Shown here piece after piece: positions 5,459 to 12,042 of a DNA stretch of 12,070 bases. Within the stretch, counting starts at the first letter, position 1. Each line of letters starts with the position of its first letter. A model generated the notes under the pieces. The model made no database searches. It saw nothing but the letters and a program-made list of their open reading frames with translations, and was not told where the DNA came from. The translations under genes were made by a program, and so were the position numbers. This DNA comes from an uncultured Collinsella sp. Its GTDB lineage: Bacteria; Actinomycetota; Coriobacteriia; Coriobacteriales; Coriobacteriaceae. Where the stretch lies: positions 1 through 12,070 of the forward strand of contig CABRIB010000064.1 in the NCBI GenBank assembly GCA_902470915.1, in the 5' to 3' direction.

Positions 5459-6112
5459 TTACTCCCAGTGACCGGCGACGTCGACAACCCAATGCTGTCC
5501 CGTAGCCTGCTGTTCATAATGTCCCTGGTCCTCAGAGGTGGTATACGAATCATCTACAACGGATCCACCGATACCGCCGTTTTCGCCATCGTTAATAATC
5601 CAAGCGTAGGCGGCATCGGATGAATCGAAGGGCCCTACCATAGTGCCACCATGATTGACCCAGAAACGAGGATGACGCGTGTATACCACGTTCGGTACCC
5701 AGACCTGGCTGTAGTCGGTTTCCCAGTGGCCCTGCTCGGCAACCCACTTCTTCTGGCTACCGCTGTTGGAAGTAGAGTTATTACTGCCAGAGCCCTGCGA
5801 ATTGCCGGAATTCTGTTTGGACTGGGAGGAATCGCCCTTGTTGTCCGACTTCGAGGAATCGGAAGACTTGTTATCCTCCTTCTTGGAGTCATCGGACTTC
5901 TGGTCCTTGTCGGCGGACTCTTTCTTCTCCTCGGACTTGGCTCCAGAGGCTTGCGCCGCCTTTTCTTCGCTCGGCTTCTTTTTGTCTTTATTCTTTACCG
6001 CTGTGGTGGTCCTTTCCGCAGAGCCGCTTTCTTGCTTTGCAACGCTGGAGCATCCAAGTTGAGGTGCCATGAGGCACACCAGAAACGCAACGATAATAGC
6101 CTTTGTTCTCAC
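5459..6112 (-). CDS. Secreted lipoprotein with low-complexity stalk and GHWE-repeat domain
   Basis: Predicted 217-residue surface lipoprotein. The start is set at GTG 6110-6112, which follows GGGAG at a good distance; the ATG at 6130 has no ribosome site. Residues 1-20 form a lipoprotein signal (RTKAIIVAFLVCLMAPQLG) ending in the lipobox QLGC, so C21 would be lipidated. Residues about 22-120 are a flexible stalk made almost entirely of S, K, D, E, N, G and Q. Residues 121-217 form a tryptophan- and tyrosine-rich domain with the motif GHWE/GHYE three times (128-131, 197-200, 214-217) and QVWVPNVVYTRH in between. Similar tryptophan/histidine patterns occur in Gram-positive surface proteins of unknown function. 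It follows the large surface protein gene by 65 bases on the same strand, with a hairpin between, and ends at a good terminator. Ligand unknown. Confidence 0.82.
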   Translation of the reverse strand: MRTKAIIVAFLVCLMAPQLGCSSVAKQESGSAERTTTAVKNKDKKKPSEEKAAQASGAKSEEKKESADKDQKSDDSKKEDNKSSDSSKSDNKGDSSQSKQNSGNSQGSGSNNSTSNSGSQKKWVAEQGHWETDYSQVWVPNVVYTRHPRFWVNHGGTMVGPFDSSDAAYAWIINDGENGGIGGSVVDDSYTTSEDQGHYEQQATGQHWVVDVAGHWE

Positions 6113-6134
6113 ACCGATCTCCCTATCCATGAAG

Positions 6135-6170
6135 CCGGGCGTTGACCACTGGCCGGTGTCCAGCGCCCGG
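6135..6170 (-). terminator. GC-rich hairpin between surface protein and lipoprotein genes
   Basis: CCGGGCG (6135-6141) pairs with CGCCCGG (6164-6170), with CTGG/CCAG (6149-6152, 6160-6163) inside. On the minus strand it follows the surface-protein stop by about 8 bases. No T-tract follows, so it may be a partial terminator or mRNA-end stabiliser that sets unequal output of the two genes. Confidence 0.5.
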
Positions 6171-6177
6171 TTCGCTT

Positions 6178-9100
6178 TTACATCTGCTCGCGGCGCTTCT
6201 TCAGATCGAGGAAGACGCCGGCTGCCACGAGGACGGTGCCGCCGATGGCGAACGTCTCGCCGATGAGTCCCGCGCTGTCGCCGGTCTGGGCGAGGCTGCC
6301 GGGCTTGGCGGCCTCCGTGTTGGCGAGGTGCTTCGGGGTGTATGCCGCCTGCTTCTTTGCGGCCTCCTCCGCCTCCTGTCGTGCGATCTCATCGGAAAGC
6401 TTCTGCTCCGCTGCGATGCGGTCGGACTTCGCCAACTCGTAGGCGGCGAGTGCCGCATCATAGCCGGGCTGGAGCTCGTCCACCACAGTCTGCTTCTCGT
6501 CCAGGATGGCCTTGGCGGGCGCGACCTTGGCACGTGCCTCGACTGCTGCGGCGAAAAGCGCGTTGAGGGCGTCATCCGCGTTCACATCATGGCCGAAGGC
6601 GAGCGCCGCGTCGGCATCGATGGAGTTCAGCTTCGACAACTTGGCGTCTGCCTGTGCCTTTGCCTGTTCGGCGGCGGAGACCAGGGACTCGGCGGCGATG
6701 GTATCCGCCTTCGCAGCATCGAGCGCGGCCTTGGTGTCATTGACGGCCTTTACTGCATCCTGCTCGCGCTGCTGTGCCTCTGCGAGCTTCGCGGCAAGGC
6801 CGGTGAGGATGTCGAGGTTCGACTGTGCGTTCTCGAGATCGGTCTGGGAGCCGGTAAGTTTGTCGGCGGCAACGCCGGTGTCGGCCTTCGCGGCATCGAC
6901 GGCACGCTGGGCATCCGCGAGGGCGCGTGCGGTGGCGTCCGCCTTTTGCTCGGCGGCTGCGAGGACCGCCGCCTTCTCGGCCTGGTCGGCTGACGCCGCG
7001 TCGTGGACGCTCTTTGCGGTATCGAGCGCCTTCTTGGCGTCGGCGACGTCCTGGAAGAACTTCGCGAGGTCGGCGTTCGCATCGTCCACGCCCTGCTGCT
7101 TGGCAGCGGTGTCCGCCTTGGCGGAATCCAACTTAGACTGTGCGGTCGTTACGGCTGCATTGCCGGCATCAAAGGCGACCTGCTTCTGCTGGACGGTCGA
7201 CTTTGCCATATCGACTGCCGCGTTGGCAGCATCGAGGTCCGATTTCGCCGCATCAAGCTCGATCTGGGCATCCGTGACGCCCTGCTGCTTGGCGGCGACA
7301 TCAGCCTTGGCTACATCGACGGCACGCTGGGCATCGGTGACATCCTGCTTCGCGGCATCGACACCTGTCTGTGCGGAATCCGCTGCGACCTGCTTCTGCT
7401 GGACGGTTTCAGCGGCGTCGGTGGCTGCCTGCTGCTTGGATGCGAGATTGGCCTTGGCTGCGTCGAGTGCGCTCTTGGCGTTCTTGAGACCGTTGATATA
7501 GGAGGTCAGATTCTGCTCGTACTCGTCGACGGAGATGGGGTTCATGTTCCAGCCTGAACCTGCCCAACCAAGGCTTGCGGTATCGAGGCTGTCGGTCTGC
7601 CAGCCGTTCATGGTTCCCTTGCTGCAGACTGCCATGCCCATATAGCCGATTTCGGGGCTGATGACATGCAGGTAGTGACCGACGGTTGCGGGATATCCGG
7701 CAACCTTGAAATGCTGGTTGACATAGGATTCAATCCCGCTATGCGTCTTGTAGAAATCTACGGCATCCTTACCGGTTAGACCGGTGACGCCATAGAGCTC
7801 CTGAACCGCCTGATCGAAGAAAGCCTTTTCTTGGTCAACCCACTGCGGTTTCGGATCGGTTCCATAATTCCATGCGAGGTTTTCGGTCGTATCGAATTGC
7901 ATGGAATGTCCAAACTTGGCATCGGAATAGTTTGCGTTGGCTATCGCCGCCGCAATGAGCTTGTAGGTGACCTGGAGTTCGGAGAGACCGACGGACTTGC
8001 GATACTCATTGATGGACTTCATGTACGGGATTGCCGCGAGCATGTTGTCGAGACTCGTGGCATCAAGGCTGTTTCCGACCTCGGTGTAGTCCTTGTACGT
8101 GCAGTTCTGGATGATCTCGATGGCTGAATCGGCACCCATGGCCTTGAAGAAGCCGATGGCTCCCTGCTTGAGTTGTGCGTCGGCGGAGTCGAGTTTCGCC
8201 TGTGCCTCGTCGACCTTCTGCTGGGCGGCGGTCACGGCCGCGTCAGCGGTATCCTTTGCGGTCTTGGCGTTCGCGAGCTCTACGTCGGCGGCTGCCTTGG
8301 CGGACTCGACGTCCTTGACAGCCTGCTTCGCGGCATCCAGCTTGGCGATGGCATCGGCGTTCGCCTGCTTGGCCGCATCGAGGTCGGAGTTCGCGGCATC
8401 GAGTGCGGACTGGGCGTCGTTCACGCCGGACGCGGCATCGACCGCGGCCTGCTGCTTCGCAGAGAGGGATGCCTGGGCATCATTTAGCTCGGTCTGTGCC
8501 GTTGCCGCGGCGGACTGCACCTGCTCGAGCTCGGACTCGCACTGGGACTGCACCGCTCGTGCGGCGGCGAGGGTTGCCTCTGCGTCCGCGACCTTCTGTT
8601 TTGCCGCATCGTACTCCGGACCGCTGGCGCCTGCCTCCGCTGCGGCGAGGTCTGCTTTCGCCTTCTCGTAGGCGGCGCTGGCGGCTGCGGCCTTCGCATC
8701 CGCCGCGTCCTTGTTCTGCTGGGCTGCGGCGAGGACGGCGTCGGCGGAATCCTTTGCAGACTGGGCCGCAACCAGCTTGGACTGGGCATCGGCAAGCGTC
8801 GCGTTGGCGTTGGCGAGGCCGGCCTGTGCCCTTTCCACGGCAGCCTGGGCGTCGCGCACGGCCTGTTCGGCGGCACTGATTGCCTCCGGGGTGGCGCTTA
8901 CGGCATCTGCCTTGGCCTTATCGAGGGCGTCCTTGGCATCCTGGGCCGCCTTGAGGGCGGACTGGTACGCTTCGTCCTTCTCGGACGCATCCGCCTTGGC
9001 GTCTGCGAGACCCGCCTTCGCCTGCTCGAGGTCCTTGCCGGCGGCATCGGCGGCGTCCTTGCCCTCTGCGACCTGGCGGGCGTACTCGTCCATTGCCGCT

Positions 9101-9534
9101 CGGTCAGCTGCCGTACCGGCGTTGACTGCAGAATCGTAGGATGCCTTGGCCTGGTCGCGGGCGGAAGCCGCCTCGTTGTAGGGACCGGCGGCCTCATCGT
9201 AGGCTGCCTTGGCGGCGTCCTCCTTCGCCTTCGCCTCGTCGACTGCCTTCTGCAGGTCCGCGATGGTCTGTGCGGCGGATTTCGCGCCGGTACCGGATGC
9301 CGCGCCGGCGTGGGCGGCGATCGGCGACATCACGGCGGGGTGCTGTGTGCCCCCGTCACCGGTCTGGGCGAATGCCGTGAACGGTGAGATGAGGCTCGAT
9401 CCGGTCATGGCGGCCATGGTCGCCGCGGTGACGGTCAGACGTGCGATCCCCTTCGGGGCGTGAAACTTTTTGCTTGGCAGTGCGGCGAAGTGGTCGCCGC
9501 CGGCAGCGAAGTGCTTTCCCTGAGTCATTGCCAT
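6178..9534 (-). CDS. LAQTG-anchored coiled-coil surface protein with central CAP domain
   Basis: Predicted 1118-residue cell-wall protein. The ATG at 9532-9534 has AAGGA five bases upstream. A long signal peptide ends near AFA^Q57. Residues about 85-460 and 682-1065 are two alanine-, lysine-, aspartate- and glutamine-rich coiled coils, built of degenerate repeats (AAKQQGVTDAQ, TVQQKQVA), that would form long rods. Between them (about 490-680) is a CAP/SCP-like domain: SINEYRKSVGLSELQ, FGHSMQFDTTENLAW, and VGHYLHVISPEIGYMGMAV, with candidate site residues H (FGHS), E (ENLA) and H (GHYL). The end is a sorting signal: LAQTG (1081-1085, alanine where proline is usual), a hydrophobic stretch (about 1091-1110) and KKRR. 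Sortase would link it to peptidoglycan. It is expressed from a promoter shared back to back with the Xre gene, and is probably an adhesin or host-interaction protein. AQTGD also appears straight after the signal peptide (residues 56-60). Confidence 0.9.
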   Translation of the reverse strand: MAMTQGKHFAAGGDHFAALPSKKFHAPKGIARLTVTAATMAAMTGSSLISPFTAFAQTGDGGTQHPAVMSPIAAHAGAASGTGAKSAAQTIADLQKAVDEAKAKEDAAKAAYDEAAGPYNEAASARDQAKASYDSAVNAGTAADRAAMDEYARQVAEGKDAADAAGKDLEQAKAGLADAKADASEKDEAYQSALKAAQDAKDALDKAKADAVSATPEAISAAEQAVRDAQAAVERAQAGLANANATLADAQSKLVAAQSAKDSADAVLAAAQQNKDAADAKAAAASAAYEKAKADLAAAEAGASGPEYDAAKQKVADAEATLAAARAVQSQCESELEQVQSAAATAQTELNDAQASLSAKQQAAVDAASGVNDAQSALDAANSDLDAAKQANADAIAKLDAAKQAVKDVESAKAAADVELANAKTAKDTADAAVTAAQQKVDEAQAKLDSADAQLKQGAIGFFKAMGADSAIEIIQNCTYKDYTEVGNSLDATSLDNMLAAIPYMKSINEYRKSVGLSELQVTYKLIAAAIANANYSDAKFGHSMQFDTTENLAWNYGTDPKPQWVDQEKAFFDQAVQELYGVTGLTGKDAVDFYKTHSGIESYVNQHFKVAGYPATVGHYLHVISPEIGYMGMAVCSKGTMNGWQTDSLDTASLGWAGSGWNMNPISVDEYEQNLTSYINGLKNAKSALDAAKANLASKQQAATDAAETVQQKQVAADSAQTGVDAAKQDVTDAQRAVDVAKADVAAKQQGVTDAQIELDAAKSDLDAANAAVDMAKSTVQQKQVAFDAGNAAVTTAQSKLDSAKADTAAKQQGVDDANADLAKFFQDVADAKKALDTAKSVHDAASADQAEKAAVLAAAEQKADATARALADAQRAVDAAKADTGVAADKLTGSQTDLENAQSNLDILTGLAAKLAEAQQREQDAVKAVNDTKAALDAAKADTIAAESLVSAAEQAKAQADAKLSKLNSIDADAALAFGHDVNADDALNALFAAAVEARAKVAPAKAILDEKQTVVDELQPGYDAALAAYELAKSDRIAAEQKLSDEIARQEAEEAAKKQAAYTPKHLANTEAAKPGSLAQTGDSAGLIGETFAIGGTVLVAAGVFLDLKKRREQM

Positions 9535-9612
9535 TCCATTCCTTTTCCGTTCCCTATCCGACTAGGTATCAGAGCTCTTTCCAATAAAGGTAATTATGCT
9601 CCTCATCTGGGA

Positions 9613-9641
9613 TTGTTGTATATAGTCCGTTGGCATTTATA
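9613..9641 (+). promoter_or_regulatory. Promoter of the Xre regulator gene
   Basis: TTGTTG (9613-9618), 17 bases, then TTTATA (9636-9641). The predicted start falls at about 9648-9651, at the ATG itself, so the mRNA may be leaderless. Confidence 0.5.
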
Positions 9642-9647
9642 CAACAA
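9619..9647 (-). promoter_or_regulatory. Promoter of the surface protein gene
   Basis: On the minus strand TTGTTG (9647-9642), 17 bases, then TATATA (9624-9619). The predicted start is near 9612, leaving a leader of about 78 bases before the ATG at 9534. That leader can encode a 14-codon peptide from ATG 9605 or so, without a ribosome site. Both promoter boxes lie inside the dyad. Confidence 0.65.
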
Positions 9648-9671
9648 TCCATGACTCTTTTTGTCATGGAT
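9647..9671. promoter_or_regulatory. Second perfect dyad, spanning both possible Xre start codons
   Basis: ATCCATGAC (9647-9655) and GTCATGGAT (9663-9671) are exact reverse complements around TCTTTTT. The ATGs at 9651 and 9666 each lie in one arm. It overlaps the first dyad by four bases. It may be an autorepression site or an mRNA hairpin covering the start. Confidence 0.65.
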
Positions 9672-9899
9672 ATCTCGCCACTACAACGATCCTTTGGTCT
9701 ACGCTGCAAAGAACTCAGATCAAAGTTTGGTTACTCACAAGAGCAATTTGCGAACCGTATCGACATGGACAGGTCTTACTACGCCTCGATAGAGGTCGGA
9801 CGAAGAAATGTCAGTCTTTCCAACATCTGTAAAATTGCCAATGGATTCAACATGTCAATCGCTGCACTTATGACTGGTGTCACCGATATAACGGATTAG
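9651..9899 (+). CDS. Xre-family HTH transcriptional regulator
   Basis: Predicted small DNA-binding protein, 82 residues from ATG 9651 or 77 from ATG 9666. Neither start has a ribosome site. I use 9651 because the predicted transcript begins there, which suggests leaderless translation; 9666 (MDISPLQRSFG) fits the usual family start equally well. A frame from TTG 9630 lies inside the operator and is rejected. The helix-turn-helix is complete: LRCKELRSKFGYSQEQFANRI, MDRSYYASIEVGRRNVSLSNICKIANGFNMSIAALM. The pattern S-Q-E-Q-F-A ... YYASIEVGRRNVSLSNI is like lambda-repressor-type one-domain regulators, including restriction-modification controller proteins, and no restriction genes are nearby. 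It is divergent from the surface protein gene with a shared operator, so autoregulation plus control of that gene is the natural reading. A terminator follows. Confidence 0.85.
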   Translation: MTLFVMDISPLQRSFGLRCKELRSKFGYSQEQFANRIDMDRSYYASIEVGRRNVSLSNICKIANGFNMSIAALMTGVTDITD

Positions 9900-9954
9900 T
9901 CTATCAATCAGCGAACGCAGTGAGCGTATCAATCGACGGCGTAGCCGGCGGCAA

Positions 9955-9971
9955 GGTCACGGCACGTGACC
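9955..9971. repeat. Short perfect hairpin after the Xre gene
   Basis: GGTCACG and CGTGACC pair perfectly around GCA. The flanking 9900-9995 stretch is made of short GC stems and a direct repeat TATCAATC (9902-9909, 9927-9934). No gene is seen there. Confidence 0.45.
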
Positions 9972-9995
9972 GCGCAGCGAGCTTTGCGAGCGAAG

Positions 9996-10025
9996 GGGAC
10001 GGCATCGCCGTCCCTATTTCTTTAT
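9996..10025 (+). terminator. Rho-independent terminator of the Xre gene
   Basis: GGGACGGC (9996-10003) pairs with GCCGTCCC (10007-10014) around ATC and is followed by TATTTCTTTAT. It lies about 95 bases after the Xre stop. Confidence 0.8.
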
Positions 10026-10050
10026 AGTATATTTCTCTATTAATTGGTTT

Positions 10051-10213
10051 CACCAAAATGGGTATAGCACAAGCTTCTGAACAGGCGTTTTATCAAAGAA
10101 TTCGAAGCTACCGAATCATCAAAATGGTGAAATAATTTACCCAAAAGGGGGAAGCGCTTCACCAAAATGGAACCGACTGACAGCTGTTGAAAACTTTTAT
10201 CCCCAAAATGGTG
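10051..10213 (+). repeat. Five spaced copies of a CACCAAAATGG-like element
   Basis: This AT-rich stretch without a gene carries CACCAAAATGGG (10051), CATCAAAATGGTG (10117), CCCAAAAGGGG (10140), CACCAAAATGGA (10160) and CCCCAAAATGGTG (10201). The CAAAA cores start at 10054, 10120, 10142, 10163 and 10204: steps of 66, 22, 21 and 41, close to whole helical turns. The full consensus CACC-AAAAT-GGTG has matching ends, like a dyad for a dimer. A 10-bp palindrome, GAAGCGCTTC, lies at 10151-10160. Origin iterons or a regulator array are both possible. Confidence 0.65.
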
Positions 10214-10303
10214 ATTTCCTGTTTTCAGTGGAAAACTCGGGAAGTCATAATATTTACTTACCAGATTTACAAACGGAAGCGGTTCTTAGCCCCAAAACCA
10301 GAA

Positions 10304-10334
10304 CAGGTCAGAAGCAAAAATAACTCCTGACCTG
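10304..10334 (-). terminator. Terminator hairpin after tRNA-Arg
   Basis: On the minus strand CAGGTCAGGAG pairs with CTTCTGACCTG (11 pairs, one G-U) around TTATTTTTG, then TTCTGGTTTTGG. It lies 10 bases beyond the tRNA end. The following T-run is broken. Confidence 0.6.
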
Positions 10335-10343
10335 CGATTTTCC

Positions 10344-10419
10344 TGGTGCCCCCGGGCGGATTCGAACCGTCGACACCCGCTTTAGGAGAGCGGTGCTCTA
10401 TCCCCTGAGCTACGGAGGC
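10344..10419 (-). tRNA. tRNA-Arg (anticodon CCT)
   Basis: A complete 76-base cloverleaf including encoded CCA. The acceptor GCCTCCG pairs with CGGGGGC (one G-U), discriminator A. The D arm contains AGCTCAGGGGATAGAGC. The anticodon stem CCGCT/AGCGG holds loop CTCCTAA, so the anticodon is CCT, reading AGG. The T arm has GGTTCGAATCC. tRNA-Arg genes are frequent insertion targets for integrative elements, but no repeat of its 3' end was found in this window. Confidence 0.95.
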
Positions 10420-10429
10420 ATGTTGTACT

Positions 10430-10435
10430 AGTGTA
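10430..10435 (-). promoter_or_regulatory. -10 box of the tRNA-Arg promoter
   Basis: TACACT on the minus strand lies 11 bases before the tRNA 5' end. No convincing -35 is present at the usual distance (TGTATT at 18 bp is weak). Confidence 0.45.
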
Positions 10436-10500
10436 GCAGATTTACGCCGTTGTAATACAGCGTATAGCCACTCTTCGAAGTTGCGGTGGAACAGCCCTCC

Positions 10501-10555
10501 GGAAAGTGTGTCCCACTATCCAGGCAAATTCTGGGTCAAACTTTCCCAATGGGAC
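10501..10555. repeat. Interleaved inverted repeats between tRNA and insertion sequence, unidentified
   Basis: GGAAAGT (10501-10507) matches ACTTTCC (10540-10546), and GTCCCA (10510-10515) matches TGGGAC (10550-10555). The two pairs cross each other. No gene is seen between 10440 and 10564. It could be the worn end of another mobile element or a structured RNA; it is unexplained. Confidence 0.4.
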
Positions 10556-10564
10556 CTCGCTGGA

Positions 10565-10592
10565 GGTAGCGCGCAGAGATGTGGTGTAAGAG
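10565..10592 (+). repeat. IS left inverted repeat (IRL)
   Basis: GGTAGCGCGC...GTGGTGTAAGAG matches the reverse complement of 12043-12070 at 24 of 28 positions, including an unbroken inner 12 bases, GTGGTGTAAGAG. Confidence 0.88.
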
Positions 10593-10629
10593 GCGGGGCA
10601 TGCCCCGCCTCCGCCCTTTCTTGAAAGGG
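10590..10629 (+). promoter_or_regulatory. Two adjacent hairpins in the IS leader
   Basis: GAGGCGGGGCA/TGCCCCGCCTC (10590-10611) is a perfect 22-bp palindrome that starts in the last bases of IRL. CCCTTTC-TT-GAAAGGG (10614-10629) follows. Both precede the transposase start by 47 bases or more. They probably block read-through from neighbouring promoters into the transposase. Confidence 0.6.
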
Positions 10630-10675
10630 AGGGGACACCGCCTAGAATTCGTCGTTGGAGTAATGAAGGTGACGA

Positions 10676-12010
10676 ATGGAAGGAAAGGCGATGCCCCAAG
10701 AAGAGAGTGTACTGCGCCTCGGCCGCGACGAGGCCCTCGAGGCGGCGAGGCTTTGGCAGGAGTGCGGCGACGCGCGCGAGTTCGCGTGCAGGGTGCTGGG
10801 CAGCGTGATGAACGCGCTGATGGACTCCGAGGCCCAGCAGATGTGCGGCGCGGGCCGCAACGAGCGCAGCGACGGCAGGGAGAACAGCCGCAACGGCTAC
10901 CGCCCCAGGTCGCTCAAGACCGCCGTGGGCGACGTGGAGCTCGAGATACCCAAGCTCAGGCACGGCACCTACTACCCCGAGGGCATGCTCGCGCGATGGT
11001 CGCGCGTCGACACCTCGGTGGCCGCCGTCGTGCAGGAGATGTACGTGTGCGGCGTGTCCACCCGCAAGGTCGAGCGCGTGGCGTCCAGGCTGGGCATATC
11101 CTCGCTGTCGAGCTCGGAGGTCTCGAGCCTCTGCTCCGACCTCGACGCCGAGGTGGCGGAGTTCCGCCGCCGCGACCTTTCGGGCACGCCGTGCTGCTAC
11201 CTGTGGCTCGACGCCACCTACATGAGCTGCAGGGTCGGCTCGTCGGTCGTCTCGCAGGGCGTCGTGACCGCGATCGGGCTGGGCGCCGACGGGCGCAAGC
11301 ACTTCCTGGGCTGCGACGTGGTCGACACCGAGAGCGAGGACTCCTGGGCGGCGTTCCTCGGCGGCCTGCGCGAGCGCGGGCTGGCCGGCGTTCGCCTCGT
11401 GGTCTCCGACAGCCACGCCGGGCTCGTGGCCGCCGTCTCGCGCCTGTTCCAGGGCTGCGCCTGGCAGCGCTGCGTGACGCACCTGCAGCGCAACCTCCAG
11501 AGCGCCTGCTCGGGCAGGCCCGAGGACTCCAAGGCGGCCGTCAGGGACCTCGTGCACGCCGCGGTCTACCAGGACGACCCCGACCTCGCGCGCTGCGTGT
11601 GGGCCGAGGCGGCGCCCTGGGTGGCGTCGGTGTCCGCCAGGGCCGGCGAGGTCTTCGAGCAGGCCGAGGACTCCGCGCTGGCGTTCACGGCCTTCCCCAG
11701 GGCGCACTGGGCCAAGCTCCGCACCAACAACGTCCAGGAGCGCGCCAACCGCGAGATCAAGCGCCGCTACAGGGTCGTGCAGTCCTTCCCCTCGAGGGAG
11801 TCGATGCTGCGCCTGACGTGCGCGAGCCTCATGGAGACCGAGGGGCAGTGGTCCCAGCAGCGCGTGTTCTCCGAGGCCTCGGCCGCCGAGGGCTTCGCCG
11901 GGCCCGCGGACAGGCCGGCCCCGACAGAGGGGAGGCGCCGCGCGCTCGGGCGGCGCGCCGGGGAGATAGTGGACGAGATAGTCGAGAGGCGCGGTCTCAA
12001 GAAGGAGTAA
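10676..12010 (+). CDS. IS256-family transposase (DDE)
   Basis: Predicted 444-residue DDE transposase that cuts and rejoins the element at its terminal repeats. Catalytic residues are placed at D179 (YLWLDATYM), D245 (LVVSDSHAGL) and E360 (NNVQERANREIKRR); the first D is followed by the usual family spacing, and C/H residues (CAWQRCVTHLQRN, 261-273) lie between the second D and the E. The N-terminal third carries SRNGYRPRSLKTAVGDVELEIPKLR, the typical DNA-binding section. There are two plausible starts: ATG 10676 after AGGTGA, and ATG 10691 after AAGGA. I use the first. The frame is intact to TAA at 12008-12010, so the element may be active. It is somewhat longer than the usual 400 or so residues because of the C-terminal tail. 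Very high GC in third positions produces long false frames on the opposite strand. Confidence 0.93.
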   Translation: MEGKAMPQEESVLRLGRDEALEAARLWQECGDAREFACRVLGSVMNALMDSEAQQMCGAGRNERSDGRENSRNGYRPRSLKTAVGDVELEIPKLRHGTYYPEGMLARWSRVDTSVAAVVQEMYVCGVSTRKVERVASRLGISSLSSSEVSSLCSDLDAEVAEFRRRDLSGTPCCYLWLDATYMSCRVGSSVVSQGVVTAIGLGADGRKHFLGCDVVDTESEDSWAAFLGGLRERGLAGVRLVVSDSHAGLVAAVSRLFQGCAWQRCVTHLQRNLQSACSGRPEDSKAAVRDLVHAAVYQDDPDLARCVWAEAAPWVASVSARAGEVFEQAEDSALAFTAFPRAHWAKLRTNNVQERANREIKRRYRVVQSFPSRESMLRLTCASLMETEGQWSQQRVFSEASAAEGFAGPADRPAPTEGRRRALGRRAGEIVDEIVERRGLKKE

Positions 12011-12042
12011 CATCGGGACTTGCAGCGACGGACCTCAGGACG

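Larger units (their letters stand above)
9610..9650. promoter_or_regulatory. Perfect 13-bp-arm operator dyad between surface protein and Xre genes
   Basis: GGATTGTTGTATA (9610-9622) and TATACAACAATCC (9638-9650) are exact reverse complements separated by 15 bases. Each arm carries a -35 (TTGTTG) for one direction and the -10 of the opposite direction. The arms are about 28 bp apart centre to centre. It is the probable binding site of the Xre protein encoded immediately to the right. Confidence 0.8.

Noticed and set aside
6506..7501. A 331-residue alanine/serine-rich frame on the plus strand
   Set aside because: Mirror of the alanine-rich coiled coil; no ribosome site, and the reverse frame has signal, domains and anchor.
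9630..9650. Longer Xre start at TTG 9630
   Set aside because: It lies inside the operator dyad and upstream of the predicted transcript start.
10051..10213. CRISPR array
   Set aside because: Repeats are only 11-13 bases, degenerate and unevenly spaced, with no cas gene.
10344..10419. Attachment site of an element integrated into tRNA-Arg
   Set aside because: No duplicate of the tRNA 3' end and no integrase in the window; it remains possible outside it.
10442..12013. A 523-residue open frame antisense to the transposase
   Set aside because: Produced by extreme third-position GC in the transposase gene; its sequence is low complexity with no domain, and the sense frame has full catalytic motifs.
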